A DNA stretch of 64,000 nt. Source: Rubrobacter tropicus. Lineage in GTDB: Bacteria > Actinomycetota > Rubrobacteria > Rubrobacterales > Rubrobacteraceae. A program made the translations under genes and the position numbers. The stretch covers positions 2,356,001-2,420,000 of the forward strand of contig NZ_CP045119.1 in the NCBI RefSeq assembly GCF_011492945.1, given 5' to 3'. Below the pieces are notes generated by a model, which worked only from the letters and a program-made list of their open reading frames with translations, ran no database searches and was not told where the DNA came from. Positions 25,327-34,722 of this stretch are shown one piece after another; position 1 is the stretch's first letter, and each line of letters opens with the position of its first letter.

Positions 25327-26359
25327 ATGGTTTTCGCGGCGCCGCTCGCGGCGGTCCTTGGCGCTTACGTCGGCCATCGCCTGCGCTTTCCGGCCGGCTC
25401 GTTCACGGGCGCGATGGCCGGTGTCGGGCTCCTGCTCGCCCTTCTCGGGTTCCCTGAGGTCGAGACCCCGCCCCCGCTCAACCAGATGCTGCAGGTTCTG
25501 GTCGGCGTCCTGGTCGGGTTGAGGATCTCCCGCGATTCGCTGGCAGCCGGCGCGAGGACGCTCTTCCCGGCGGCCGTCCTGGCCGCGGTCTTCCTGCTCT
25601 CCGGCGTGGCCGCGGCGGCCGCCGCGGTCGGCCTGACGGGGATGTCGCCCGTAACGGCGCTCTTCGCCGCCGCCCCGGGCGGCCTCACGGAGATGGCGAC
25701 CATCGGCGTCGGCCTCGGCGCCGACGGCCCCGCGGTCGCCGCCATCCACCTCTCGCGCCTGCTGCTCGTGATCTTCGCCGCGAACCTGCTCCTCGCCCGC
25801 GCAAGGCCCAACCCGGACGAACCGGCGGGGAAAGAAGACGGGCGCGCGCCGGGTCCGCGAACCGGAGGCGCTCTATTCCGGCTCGGCCTGATCGCCGGCG
25901 CGGGCCTTACCGGGGGAATTCTCGGCCTCGCGCTGACGCCGTTGCCGGCTGGCGGCGTGCTCGGGGCGCTGCTTGGTTCCGGGCTGGCGCGCGTCTCCGT
26001 CCGGGGTTCGTCCCGGAGCGGGGGTATAACCTGCTGGTCCAGGTCTCGGGCGGGGCATCATAGGCCTCGGGTTCTCCGCCGAGTTCTTCGGCACGCTCGT
26101 CCAGCTCGCGGGCGTGGCCCTGATCGTGAACGCCGCGCAGATGCTCGTCTGGGCGTTGGCCGCGTACATCCTGGTCAGGGCCTTCCGATTCGACCCCGAT
26201 ACCGCCACCTTCGCGGCGGCCCCGGGCGGCATGGGCACGCTGCTCTCCATAACCGGCGAAACGGACGCGGACCTCGTCAGTGTGGCTTTTACGCACCTCT
26301 TCCGCCTCAGCGCGACCATCGTGGTCGTACCGCTCCTGGTCGCGACGATGTTGGCATAG
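25327..26359 (+). pseudogene. AbrB-family integral membrane protein (putative transporter), frameshifted
   Basis: The first half (25327 to about 26015) has repeated membrane helices with GAMAGVGLLLALLG and AAAPGGLTEMATIG. The last part, read two frames later, has LIVNAAQMLVWALAAYILVRAF and AAAPGGMGTLLSITGE, the matching second half. This internal duplication, with APGG motifs, is typical of the membrane family named AbrB (PF05145), unrelated to the DNA-binding AbrB. One missing G at 26020-26024 and one at 26052-26055 restore 344 residues, the usual family size. Substrate unknown. Confidence 0.85.
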
Positions 26360-26395
26360 AGACCGCGTCGTCAGCGGCTGCAAGACCGTACGGGA

Positions 26396-27346
26396 TCAGC
26401 GCGCGGACGCCATGCGGAGGGCGAGTGCCCGCATGTGGCGGTCGTCGGTTCCGCAGCATCCTCCGAGAACCCGCAGGCCGAATTCTTCGTGGATCTCCCA
26501 CATCCCGTCGGCGAAGCTCTCCGGGTCGTCGCCTTCGGGGTGATCGAGTCGGACGAGTTCCTGGGTGCTCAGGGGGGAGGCGTTTGCCTTGAACTCGTTG
26601 AGCCGGCGGGACACGAGATCCGAGAACACGGCCTCCTCCCGCAAGGCCCCGGCGGCTATGGAAGGGTGAACGCAGCTGATCGAGTAGAAGAGCGGCGCCG
26701 GCGAAGCCGCCGCGTCTATCCGCTCGATGGCCGAGTGGAGCGGCGTGCCGTCGAGCACTCTTCCGTCCCGTTCGAGCACGAAGCTGACCACGTAAGGCAG
26801 CCCCGTGTCGCCCATCGCCTGGCCGGCGCCGAGGGCCTCCTCGACCTCGGGGAAGGTCGGCGCGTACAGGAAGTCCACGCCGGCGCGGGCCAGCTCGTCG
26901 GCCTGAAGGCCATGATATTCGCGGGCTTCCGCTGCGGACAATGACTCCTCGGGACGGTAGGCATCCCCGCTCGGACCTATCACCCCGGCGACGAATACGG
27001 GCCGGTATTTCGAGTCGGCCCGGATCCCACGGTGCATCGCGGCGGCGTCGCGGTTGAGGCGGCGGACCGCCTCGGCGCCGCCGAGGCCGGCCCGGCGCGC
27101 GAAGTTGAGGCTTGCCCTGAAAGTCGGGGTGCCGATGATGACGGGCAGGCCGCAAGAGCGGGCGGCGTCGACGTAGCCCTCGAAGATCCGGCGCAGCACC
27201 GGGCCGCCGGCCGGGTCGTCGACGAGGGCGGCCACCTGGACGTGCGGAGGCAGCTGGATGCCGGTCTCGAACATCACGCGCGTCTCGATCCCACCGTCGG
27301 TCAGCATCAGGGCGCCTCTCCGAACCGCCCTCTCGAAATCGCCCAT
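26396..27346 (-). CDS. Homocysteine S-methyltransferase-family protein
   Basis: This 316-residue protein has LTDGGIETRV at the start, SCVHPS in the middle and GGCCGTDDRHM near the end; these give the three zinc cysteines that activate a thiol in this family. Members transfer methyl from S-methylmethionine or similar donors to homocysteine. The donor is not predictable here. It converges with the AbrB-like gene and has no evident operon partner. Confidence 0.88.
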   Translation of the reverse strand: MGDFERAVRRGALMLTDGGIETRVMFETGIQLPPHVQVAALVDDPAGGPVLRRIFEGYVDAARSCGLPVIIGTPTFRASLNFARRAGLGGAEAVRRLNRDAAAMHRGIRADSKYRPVFVAGVIGPSGDAYRPEESLSAAEAREYHGLQADELARAGVDFLYAPTFPEVEEALGAGQAMGDTGLPYVVSFVLERDGRVLDGTPLHSAIERIDAAASPAPLFYSISCVHPSIAAGALREEAVFSDLVSRRLNEFKANASPLSTQELVRLDHPEGDDPESFADGMWEIHEEFGLRVLGGCCGTDDRHMRALALRMASAR

Positions 27347-27421
27347 GGCCCGAAATCTACACGCTTCGGGCGCCCGAGGCGACCCGCCTCTTGTTTATCG
27401 GCAGCAAAACAGAGTCCGGTG

Positions 27422-27850
27422 TCACGTCATTGCGTCGGAACGCGGACGGCTCTGTCGGCGCCCGCCTTCGATGTGGGGTTTGATGTCGAGGATGGGCGTG
27501 CCGTCCAGCATGTCGAGCCTCCTGACGTCGATGTTCGCGCCCCTGACCCCGAGCACCTCCAGTACCGACATCCCGACCGGGTTGGGCCTGATCGGAGAAC
27601 AGAGGCTGAACACGCCCATCTCCCTGCCGTCCTGGCCGGACTTCTGCCGGAGAAACCTGGGAGAGAATCCAGGGCTACGGTGGAAGCCGAAGATCACGAC
27701 TATGCGCTGGCCCGGCTCGACATCTCGAAGCCCCTCAGAATACTCGTCCTCGATAACCAGCGTCCCCTCCACGTCGGAGACGCTCCAGTGGCGGGGGATC
27801 TCTTCTGCATCCGTACGGACGAAGCCGATGGGCCTGAATTCGATGCTCAT
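27422..27850 (-). CDS. tRNA (N6-threonylcarbamoyladenosine-N6)-methyltransferase-like protein (TrmO/YaeB)
   Basis: This protein of about 142 residues starts at the ATG at 27850 (MSIEFRPIGFVRT); an open extension to 27907 is not family-like. It has the SPIRPNPVGMSVLEVLG and LDMLDGTPILDIKP motifs diagnostic of the YaeB/TrmO family, which methylates t6A37 in some tRNAs using SAM. It is shorter than E. coli TrmO because it lacks a C-terminal extension, as is common. The 209-nt region upstream shows no clear feature. Confidence 0.88.
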   Translation of the reverse strand: MSIEFRPIGFVRTDAEEIPRHWSVSDVEGTLVIEDEYSEGLRDVEPGQRIVVIFGFHRSPGFSPRFLRQKSGQDGREMGVFSLCSPIRPNPVGMSVLEVLGVRGANIDVRRLDMLDGTPILDIKPHIEGGRRQSRPRSDAMT

Positions 27851-28059
27851 ACCACGTCCCTTCGCGTTCGCTTCGACGCTGACCCGCTTTAGCTCAAGGT
27901 ACAGCACGCGGCAGGATCGTCCAGCCCCGATGCGATCCTCCCGCGCCGGCGTGGTGGCAGACGAGGACGTCGAGACCCCGCCGATAACCTGGCGGAACGC
28001 TTTGCTAAGGTCGAGGTCCTTCGGTAACAGGCAAGGTCTCGAACCGGGTAGTTAGCTGG

Positions 28060-29397
28060 CTACTCGGTTGCGAGCCAGTCCAGCACGACGGCGGCGGTCC
28101 AGGACTGGTCGTCGGAGCCGAGGGGTTCGCCGGTGAAGGGCTCGTAGTATTCGGCGAAGTGGCCGGCGGAGAACTCGTCCAGCGCGGTGCTTCTGAGGTC
28201 CTCGGCCCGTTCGTGCTCGCCGGCGCGCAGGAGCGACCACCAGATCAACCACACAGCGACGGGCCACACGGGCCCCCGCCAGTAGCTGCGCGGGTGGAAG
28301 CCCGGCTGGTTGGGGCTGGTAGAGGGCGGCAGCGCACGCCGCAAGGCAGGATGACCGAGAAAGTCGGGCGAGTAGAGGGTCTCCATCGTCCCGGCCAGCC
28401 GTTTTGGGGGCAGGGAGCCGGCTATCAGGGGGGCGAAGCCCGCCACCGTGCGGGCATGAATCGGCGTTCCCGCCAGCACGTCGTGGTCCAGGCACAGGTT
28501 CGTCCCGGGGTCCAGGCGGGACTCCAGACCCTTCCGGCCGCGTTCGATCCAGGCCGAAACCTCGTCCCGTTCCGTTACGCATTCTCCAAGGACCTCGCAG
28601 ATCTCGAGCAGGGCCTCGTTGGCGGCGACGAGGATGGCGCTGAAGAGCACGTCCTTGACCAGGAAGGGGTGGGAACCGTAGATTTTGGCCTCGTCGCAGC
28701 GGGTCTCCTTGATCTTCTCGACCAGCCAGATGTAGCGGGCGTACTCGCGGTCCGTGGGACGCTCCGAAGGGTCGTCCACGTGCCCGAGGTCCCTGCGCCT
28801 GTACGGCGGAAGGTCGCCGACCTCAACTGCCCTAAGCGGCGCGTCCCAGCGGGGGGAGTTGTCCGTCCCGCTCTCCCAGGGGTGGTAGATCGTGACGAGG
28901 CCCGAGCCTTCCGGGTCGCGGGCCGTCGCCAGGTAACGGTGCCAGCGCAGGAGCTTCGGGTAGATCTCGCGCAGAAAAGAGTGCGCCGCGTCCCTATCCC
29001 CCCTCGGGGCGGTCTTCCAGATCCTGATCGCCCCGAGGGCCTGGGTCGGGGGCTGGCACAGGGCGCTCGTGTAAGGGGGCGCGGGCGGCGCGTCGGGAAA
29101 GAGCCCGGCGCTTACCCAGTGCTCTGGCCCCGGGAAGTAACTCTCCGCCGGGGCGTGCGGGTTGAAGACGATGTGCGGCACCTTGCCGTTCTTCCACTGG
29201 TGCTCGAAGAGCCCGAGTAGCTCCCGGGCGGCCCTGCCGGTGTCCAGGTGCGCGAGGCCGACGGCTATAAATCCGGCGTCCCAACTCCACTGGTGCGGGT
29301 ATAACTGGGGCGCCGCCCGCGTCCACCCACCCATGTCGTTCAGGCGCAACACGTCTGCGGCTTTCCGGAACAGGTTGAGGGAAGCCGCGGCTCGCAT
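28060..29397 (-). CDS. Mannosylglycerate hydrolase (GH63-like)
   Basis: This 445-residue (alpha/alpha)6 barrel hydrolase shows [32 protein letters not shown] (172-185) and [18 protein letters not shown] near the C-terminus. These match mannosylglycerate hydrolases described from Thermus and Rubrobacter, which split the compatible solute mannosylglycerate into mannose and glycerate. The acidic residues in the last two motifs are the likely catalytic pair. No mannosylglycerate synthesis gene is in the window. It diverges from uvsE. Confidence 0.85.
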   Translation of the reverse strand: MRAAASLNLFRKAADVLRLNDMGGWTRAAPQLYPHQWSWDAGFIAVGLAHLDTGRAARELLGLFEHQWKNGKVPHIVFNPHAPAESYFPGPEHWVSAGLFPDAPPAPPYTSALCQPPTQALGAIRIWKTAPRGDRDAAHSFLREIYPKLLRWHRYLATARDPEGSGLVTIYHPWESGTDNSPRWDAPLRAVEVGDLPPYRRRDLGHVDDPSERPTDREYARYIWLVEKIKETRCDEAKIYGSHPFLVKDVLFSAILVAANEALLEICEVLGECVTERDEVSAWIERGRKGLESRLDPGTNLCLDHDVLAGTPIHARTVAGFAPLIAGSLPPKRLAGTMETLYSPDFLGHPALRRALPPSTSPNQPGFHPRSYWRGPVWPVAVWLIWWSLLRAGEHERAEDLRSTALDEFSAGHFAEYYEPFTGEPLGSDDQSWTAAVVLDWLATE

Positions 29398-29478
29398 GAA
29401 GTCTCAATGCTAACAGAACCGCCCCAAAATGGGCGTTCGGATACGGCGAACCGGGTCCAGGCGTTGTATCTTCTTTGC

Positions 29479-30375
29479 ATGATCCGAGTCGGATACCCGG
29501 CCCAGAACCTGACGCTCCCGGCGACCACGAACCGCACGCTGCGGCTGGCCGGCCTCGAGGACGCTGAGAAGGTCCGCGCCCTCGTCTGGGAGAACCTGCT
29601 CGGGCTCGAAACCATCATCCGCTGGAACGCGGAGCGGGGCTTGCGGTTGTTCAGGATCGGGCAGGGCCTGATCCCCTTCGCCTCCCACCCGGCCTTCCCC
29701 TACGACTGGGCGAGGGAGCACGGCGACGACCTGCGCGAACTCGGCGGCCTCGCCCGCACTCTAGGCGTCCGCCTGAGCATGCACCCGGCCCAGTTCATCA
29801 ACCCCGGCAGCCCGAACCCCCAGACCGCCGAACGCAGCCTGGAAGAGCTGCGCTACGCCTCCCGGGTCTTCGACCTGCTCGGGAGCGAAGACGCCGTGGT
29901 GGTGCTGCACCTCGGCGGCGCGTACGATGACAGGCCAGCGGCCGTCAGCAGGTTCGTCGAGGCGCTGCGGCCGGAGCCGGAGATCCTGCGCTACCTGGCA
30001 CTCGAGAACGACGAGAGGATCTGGACGGTCGCCGAGATCCTGCAGGCGTCCGGACCTCTCGGTATTCCGGCGATCGTGGACAACCTCCACCACCGCTTGA
30101 ACCCCGGCGGCCTGACGCTCGGGGAGGCCCTGGACCTCGCGCTGCCAACCTGGGAGGCGAGGGGGTCCAGGCCCAAGATACACCTCTCCAGTCAGGACCC
30201 GAAGAAACGCCCCGGAGCCCACGCCTACTCTATCGAACCGGATGACTGGGAGACCGTGGTCGGAGCGTTGGACGGAAGGGAGACGGACGTGATGGTGGAG
30301 GCCAAGGGCAAGGAGCTCGCCGCTTTGGGCGTCGCGGCGGGCCAGGAGAGGAGAACCGTTGCATCAGAACCCTGA
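29479..30375 (+). CDS. uvsE: UV DNA damage endonuclease
   Basis: This 298-residue TIM-barrel endonuclease opens [13 protein letters not shown] and keeps [27 protein letters not shown] and DNLHHRLNP, which supply the metal ligands of UvdE/UvsE. It nicks 5' of UV photoproducts in an excision route independent of UvrABC. The open frame starts earlier, at 29407, but the family N-terminus fits the ATG at 29479; a TATCTT box lies 6 nt before it. Its end overlaps the next gene by 17 nt. Confidence 0.93.
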   Translation: MIRVGYPAQNLTLPATTNRTLRLAGLEDAEKVRALVWENLLGLETIIRWNAERGLRLFRIGQGLIPFASHPAFPYDWAREHGDDLRELGGLARTLGVRLSMHPAQFINPGSPNPQTAERSLEELRYASRVFDLLGSEDAVVVLHLGGAYDDRPAAVSRFVEALRPEPEILRYLALENDERIWTVAEILQASGPLGIPAIVDNLHHRLNPGGLTLGEALDLALPTWEARGSRPKIHLSSQDPKKRPGAHAYSIEPDDWETVVGALDGRETDVMVEAKGKELAALGVAAGQERRTVASEP

Positions 30376-30778
30376 CAGCGATGAGATCCGGGACATCCTG
30401 TCCACGTCGAGGACGGTCGCGGTCGTCGGGCTCTCGGACAGGCCCTACCGGACGAGCCACGCAATCGCCCGCGCCCTGCAGGCTTTCGGGTTCGAGATCT
30501 TCCCGGTGAACCCCCACCTTTCGGGCCCGGTTCTCGGCGAGACGCCGTTCTCGAAGGTGCAGGAGATCCCGGAGAGGGTGGACATCGTCGACGTGTTCCG
30601 CAGGAGCGAGGAGGTAATGCCTGTGGCCAGGGACGCCGTGGCCGCGGGCGCCAGGGTCCTCTGGATGCAATCGGGTATCGTCAACGAAGAGGCCGCCGCC
30701 TACGCCCGGCAACAAGGCCTGACGGTCGTCATGGACCGCTGCATAAAGGTGGATTACGCCTCGCTGGTAGGACGTTAG
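30359..30778 (+). CDS. CoA-binding domain protein (YccU-like)
   Basis: This 139-residue Rossmann-fold protein has [18 protein letters not shown] and [17 protein letters not shown], then [13 protein letters not shown] and [14 protein letters not shown], the pattern of single-domain CoA-binding proteins similar to the succinyl-CoA ligase alpha N-terminal domain. The conserved [10 protein letters not shown] end is present. No enzymatic role is established. It starts with a TTG inside the uvsE end, so the two are coupled. Confidence 0.88.
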   Translation: MHQNPDSDEIRDILSTSRTVAVVGLSDRPYRTSHAIARALQAFGFEIFPVNPHLSGPVLGETPFSKVQEIPERVDIVDVFRRSEEVMPVARDAVAAGARVLWMQSGIVNEEAAAYARQQGLTVVMDRCIKVDYASLVGR

Positions 30779-30860
30779 CCCCGATTACGCATCGGCCGAT
30801 CCGGGTAGGTCTACGATGCCGTGCGCGGGCTAGCGCGTCTGATTCGGGAGGAGAGGGTAC

Positions 30861-31532
30861 ATGGCCAGTATCTGCGTTTTTGACGTCAACGAGACGCTGC
30901 TAGACCTCGGGGCGCTAGACCCGCGCTTCGAGCGGGTCTTCGGCGACGCCGCGGTCCGGCGGGAGTGGTTCCAGCAGGTACTCCAGTCGGCATTCGTCGC
31001 GACGATAACGGGGGCGTACTCGGACTTTGGAACCATCGGCGGCGCCGCGCTCCAGATGACGGCCGCGCGGCGCGGAGTGAAGGTTTCGGAGGAGGACCAA
31101 CAACACATCCTCGCCGGCATGCGCGAGCTGCCGCCCCACCCCGAGGCGCCAGACGCGCTCGACCGCCTGCGCGACGCCGGCATCAGGCTCGCCGCGCTCA
31201 CCAACTCGACGGAGGAGGTCGCGAACACCCAGCTCTCCAACGCCGGCCTCGCCGACCGCTTCGAGCAGATACTCTCCGCCGACACCGTACAGCGCCTGAA
31301 ACCCGCGCCCGAACCCTACCGCGCCGCCGCAGAGAGCCTGGGCGTCGGCGTGGAGGACGTCAGACTAGTCGCGGCCCACGCCTGGGACGTGGCCGGCGCC
31401 ATGAGGGCCGGCTGCGCCGCCGCCTTCGTCGCCAGGCCCGGCATGGTGCTCGACCCGCTCGCCCCGGCGCCAGAGGTCGTGGGATCCGACCTGAACGAGG
31501 TCGCCTCCCTCATTATCGCGGCCGACGCGTAA
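30861..31532 (+). CDS. Haloacid dehalogenase type II
   Basis: This 223-residue HAD hydrolase has motif I FDVNETLLD with the nucleophilic Asp, motif II LTNST, the motif III Lys in LKPAPEPY, and AAHAWDVAGA. In L-2-haloacid dehalogenases the last motif reads similarly, with Asn-rich neighbours. The second motif I Asp is replaced by Asn (DVN), as in dehalogenases rather than phosphatases. A GGAGGAG site stands before the ATG. True haloacid substrate unproven. Confidence 0.87.
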   Translation: MASICVFDVNETLLDLGALDPRFERVFGDAAVRREWFQQVLQSAFVATITGAYSDFGTIGGAALQMTAARRGVKVSEEDQQHILAGMRELPPHPEAPDALDRLRDAGIRLAALTNSTEEVANTQLSNAGLADRFEQILSADTVQRLKPAPEPYRAAAESLGVGVEDVRLVAAHAWDVAGAMRAGCAAAFVARPGMVLDPLAPAPEVVGSDLNEVASLIIAADA

Positions 31533-31556
31533 GGGCCAACAGCCGAAGCTCCGGGT

Positions 31557-32030
31557 ATGGATTGCCCCCCTTTCGATATGTTCTTCTACGGCACGCTCAT
31601 GCGCGGACAACGCAACCACGCTTACTGCCACGGCGCCTTGCGGGCGCGAAACGCGACCGTGCGGGGCTCCCTCTACGACCTGCCCGAGGGATACCCTGCC
31701 CTGGTGGTGCTCGAAGAAGACGTCCTGGCCGTCGGAACCGCAAACCCCATACGCGATGCCAGTGAGGCCCGCTTCAGGACGCGGCCGGACGGCATACCGG
31801 CCCTCGAACAACCCACCGTCTCCGGGGAGCTGTACACCTTCGACGACGCGGGGGAGCGTCTACGGGCCCTCGACCGGCTAGAAGGGTTCGTGCCGGGGGA
31901 CCCCACCAGCCCCTACGAACGCGTCCTCATACCCGCCCATGCGGAAGACGGGACGCTCACCTTCGCATGGTCTTACGTCGTGCGGCATCCGACCGGCAGG
32001 CACCTACCCGGGGGCCACTGGCCCGCCTGA
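31557..32030 (+). CDS. Gamma-glutamylcyclotransferase-family protein (AIG2-like)
   Basis: This 157-residue protein has the substrate loop FFYGTLMRGQRNH, the GSLYDLPEGYPALV segment and LDRLEGF, typical of GGCT-like proteins. Such enzymes release 5-oxoproline from gamma-glutamyl amines. It lies 24 nt after the HAD gene in the same direction and ends at a heptad repeat. No good ribosome site is visible, so translation may depend on the upstream gene. Confidence 0.85.
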   Translation: MDCPPFDMFFYGTLMRGQRNHAYCHGALRARNATVRGSLYDLPEGYPALVVLEEDVLAVGTANPIRDASEARFRTRPDGIPALEQPTVSGELYTFDDAGERLRALDRLEGFVPGDPTSPYERVLIPAHAEDGTLTFAWSYVVRHPTGRHLPGGHWPA

Positions 32031-32039
32031 CGAAGCAGG

Positions 32040-32128
32040 GCGAGCTATCAGCAATTAGCCCTCTTCGGCCTGCTCCGCAGGCCTCCGCTTTCAGCGGTCA
32101 GCTTTTTGCCCTCGCTGAAAGCTCTAAG
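32040..32128. repeat. Heptad repeat element (copy 5)
   Basis: AGCTATCAGC and TTTCAGCGGTCAGC flank a GGCCTGCTCCGCAGGCC palindrome; the return unit GCTGAAAGC follows near 32116. It lies between converging genes and overlaps the end of the PRC-barrel gene by 5 nt. Confidence 0.75.
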
Positions 32129-32963
32129 AACTCGTTCCCTGGTCGTCGGCGTCCACCACCTCTTCGCGGATGATGCGGCGTCGGATTTTGGTTCGACCGC
32201 CCTCCTGAAAGGTCTCGGTCTCCTCGGTCTGGCGGGTGGTCGATGGCGTCGACCCGGACGAGCTTTCCGACGACGAACCGCCCGTAGCGCCGGACGAACC
32301 CGTGTCTCCGTACCGGCTCTCGGTCCCTTCCGAGCTTCCGCGCTCCTCGGTATACCCTTCGGACCTTGAGGAAGATTCACTGGAACCCTGATACGCGGCG
32401 GTCCCTGCGCTCCCCGCGGATGCCGCGTCCGAGTCCCGGCGTTCACCGTACTCTGTATCCACGCCGGAAGAACCGCTCGCGTCGTCCCGGGTGTCGTAGT
32501 TCGACGACTCGCGGTCCCTATCGCCAGAATCGTACGACGACGAGCCCTGATCCGAGTACCCCCGGTCGCCCTCGTCGCGGTCCGAGGTCCCGGAAGCCGC
32601 GCCGCCGTAAGGGCCGCGCTCGGACCCGCTTCCGAGGGATTCGAGGCCGAAATGGCTGCGGATGCGCTCCTCGTATTCCCTGGTCACTTCGTCGTCGTCG
32701 CTAAAGTTTGGGGCGTCCTTGACGTGGTCCTTCGACTCGGAGACCTCTATGGTCCTGTCGTTCTCGTTGATTCGGATGATCTCGGTTGGGATCAGGGTGG
32801 ACTTGGTCCCGAAGAAGCCCATCTTGACGCCGATGTACTCCTCGTTGTCCGACTCGTCCACGAAAAGGTCGTCTACCTTCCCGATCTTGCTTCCCGCGTT
32901 GTCGTAGACGGTGTAACCTTCGTACTTCTCCTCGAGCTCCCGCAGACGCTCTTCGCTGGCCAC
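32124..32963 (-). CDS. PRC-barrel domain protein with long Ser/Gly/Asp-rich tail
   Basis: This 279-residue protein has an N-terminal PRC-barrel (about residues 10-85, YTVYDNAGSKIGKVDDLFVD and onward). A disordered tail of about 190 residues follows, built from Ser, Gly, Asp, Glu, Tyr and Thr, ending in KIRRRIIREEVVD. PRC-barrel proteins of this sort are induced by stress in actinobacteria. The basic tail end resembles the start of DUF2382 tails (T-KI-RRRV-EE). GTG start with a GAGGAGG site. Confidence 0.85.
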   Translation of the reverse strand: MASEERLRELEEKYEGYTVYDNAGSKIGKVDDLFVDESDNEEYIGVKMGFFGTKSTLIPTEIIRINENDRTIEVSESKDHVKDAPNFSDDDEVTREYEERIRSHFGLESLGSGSERGPYGGAASGTSDRDEGDRGYSDQGSSSYDSGDRDRESSNYDTRDDASGSSGVDTEYGERRDSDAASAGSAGTAAYQGSSESSSRSEGYTEERGSSEGTESRYGDTGSSGATGGSSSESSSGSTPSTTRQTEETETFQEGGRTKIRRRIIREEVVDADDQGTSS

Positions 32964-33096
32964 TTTGCTCCTCCTCTATAAACCTCTATCCACCATGTCT
33001 TGCGTACCCGCGGCGAGTCCGTGGCTAAACATCTCAAACTCGCCCACCCGGCACCCTTGCTAGACTTTGGCCGGGAGCTCTTCCGGGGGTGTGAAC

Positions 33097-34569
33097 GTGG
33101 CTTTTGACGGATCGGAGAACGCGAGGGTCTTGTCGGTTGACGTTGGCTCGTCCTCGGTGCGCGCCGCCCTGCACGACGCCAGGGGCGACGCAATCGAAGA
33201 ATCGGCCGTCAAGTTCGACCACGAGTTCGACTACACCCCCGACGGCGGCGCCACCGCGGACGCCGACGAACTCCTCGACCTGGTGGCCCGCGCGATAGAC
33301 GGCGCCCTCTCCCGCGCCGGCGACGCCAGCATCTTGTGCGTGGCAACCGGCACTTTCTGGCACTCGGTGCTCGGCGTCGGCGGAGACGGGGGCCCGACCA
33401 CCCCCATCCTGACCTGGGCCGACCGCCGGGCGGCCGGCGCCGCCGGAGGCCTGCGCGAACGGCTCGACGAGACCGCCGTGCACCGGCGGACCGGCGCCCC
33501 CCTCCACTCCAGTTACTGGCCCGCCAAGCTCCTCTGGCTCCGCCAGGCGGACCCGGCCGCGTTCCGCAGGACGAGGCGGTGGGTCTCCCCCGCCGACTAC
33601 TTCTACGCGCGCCTCTTCGGCAGATCCCCCACCATCGGCACCTCGATGGCCTCGGCCACGGGCCTTTTCGACCAGAACGCGAAGCGCTGGGATGCCGAGA
33701 CCCTGGAAGCCCTCCCCGTGTACGAGGCGCAACTCCCCGACCTTTCGGACGAGCCGCTGACAGGGCTCAAAGGCGAATGGGCCGAGCGCTGGCCCGCGCT
33801 AAAGGATGTGCCGTGGTTCCAGGCCGCGGGGGACGGCGCTTGCTCGAACATTGGAAGTGGCTGCACCGGCGGCGACCGGCTCGCGTTGATGGTCGGCACG
33901 AGCGGCGCTATGAGGGTGCTGTGGCGGGCTGACAGGGTCGAGATACCGCCCGGCCCGTGGTGCTACAGGGCGGACGCGAGCCGCTTCGTCATGGGCGGGG
34001 CGCTCTCTGACGGGGGCAACCTCGTCGGCTGGCTCAGGGACACCCTCCGCCTGCCGGATCCCGACGAGACGGAGAAGCTGCTGGCCGAGATGGAACCGGA
34101 CGCCCACGGCCTAACTTTCCTCCCGATCCTGAACGGCGAACGCGGCCCCTCCTGGGCCGACAAGGCCAACGGGACCATCTCGGGCCTCTCCATGAGCAAC
34201 ACGCCGCTGGAGATCCTGCGCGCCGCCATGGAAGCCGTCGCCCACCGCTTCGCCCTCATAGCCGAGATCCTCCAAGAAGCCTCCCCCACCGACAAACGGG
34301 TGATAGCCACGGGAGGCGGCCTCCTCAACTCCCCGACCTGGACCCAGATAATGGCCGACGCCCTGGGCCGCCCCGTGACCATCTCGGCCGTCGAAGAGGC
34401 CTCCAGCCGCGGCGCCACCCTTCTCGCCCTCGAAGCCCTCGGCGGTCCCCGCATAGAAGAAACAGAAGCCCCCCTGGGTGAGACCTTCGAGCCGGACCCG
34501 GCGAGGCACGAAACCTACAGCAACGCCCTCGAACGCCAACGCCGCCTGTACGAAGCAGTGTTGTCTTAG
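33097..34569 (+). CDS. FGGY-family carbohydrate kinase, gluconokinase-like
   Basis: This 490-residue kinase has an N-terminal ATP-fold SVDVGSSSVRAALHD, the sugar-binding region SYWPAKLLWL, and the C-terminal RVIATGGGLLNSPTW and EEASSRGATLLALEA. HSSYWPAKLLWL is the pattern of gluconokinases of the FGGY class. The GTG at 33097 has a GGGGG site at 7 nt; earlier GTG (33091) and TTG (33067) starts are possible. A TAGACT box lies at 33061. Gluconate is the most likely substrate but is not proven. Confidence 0.87.
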   Translation: MAFDGSENARVLSVDVGSSSVRAALHDARGDAIEESAVKFDHEFDYTPDGGATADADELLDLVARAIDGALSRAGDASILCVATGTFWHSVLGVGGDGGPTTPILTWADRRAAGAAGGLRERLDETAVHRRTGAPLHSSYWPAKLLWLRQADPAAFRRTRRWVSPADYFYARLFGRSPTIGTSMASATGLFDQNAKRWDAETLEALPVYEAQLPDLSDEPLTGLKGEWAERWPALKDVPWFQAAGDGACSNIGSGCTGGDRLALMVGTSGAMRVLWRADRVEIPPGPWCYRADASRFVMGGALSDGGNLVGWLRDTLRLPDPDETEKLLAEMEPDAHGLTFLPILNGERGPSWADKANGTISGLSMSNTPLEILRAAMEAVAHRFALIAEILQEASPTDKRVIATGGGLLNSPTWTQIMADALGRPVTISAVEEASSRGATLLALEALGGPRIEETEAPLGETFEPDPARHETYSNALERQRRLYEAVLS

Positions 34570-34722
34570 CTTTCAGCCGTCAGCTTTCAGCGGTCAGCCA
34601 GTCGTCTGCGGCGGAGGTCAGCCTGTGACCACGAAGGACAAAGTCAAGCGCATAGAGAGGGCGGTCATCCCTCGGAGAAAGCTGAGGGCTGACCGCTGAA
34701 AGCGCGAACGCGCCAGCGTTCG
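34565..34722. repeat. Heptad repeat element (copy 6)
   Basis: TCAGCCG, TCAGCTT, TCAGCGG and TCAGCCA run at an exact 7-nt period from 34573; GCTGAGG, GCTGACC and GCTGAAA return at 34679-34701. About 75 bp of single-copy sequence lies between. It fills the space between kinase and citrate synthase genes. Confidence 0.85.

Noticed and set aside
24002-26359. Anti-sigma and AbrB-like genes as true pseudogenes
   Set aside because: Adding one base at each of two G/C runs restores full normal-length proteins; decay would not be so regular.
27851-28059. A tRNA or small gene between trmO-like and mannosylglycerate hydrolase genes
   Set aside because: No cloverleaf, no open frame with a ribosome site and no repeat was seen.
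34565-34722. Heptad repeats as a CRISPR array
   Set aside because: Units are 7 bp with variable bases and inverted return blocks; there are no 25-40 bp repeats with unique spacers and no cas genes.
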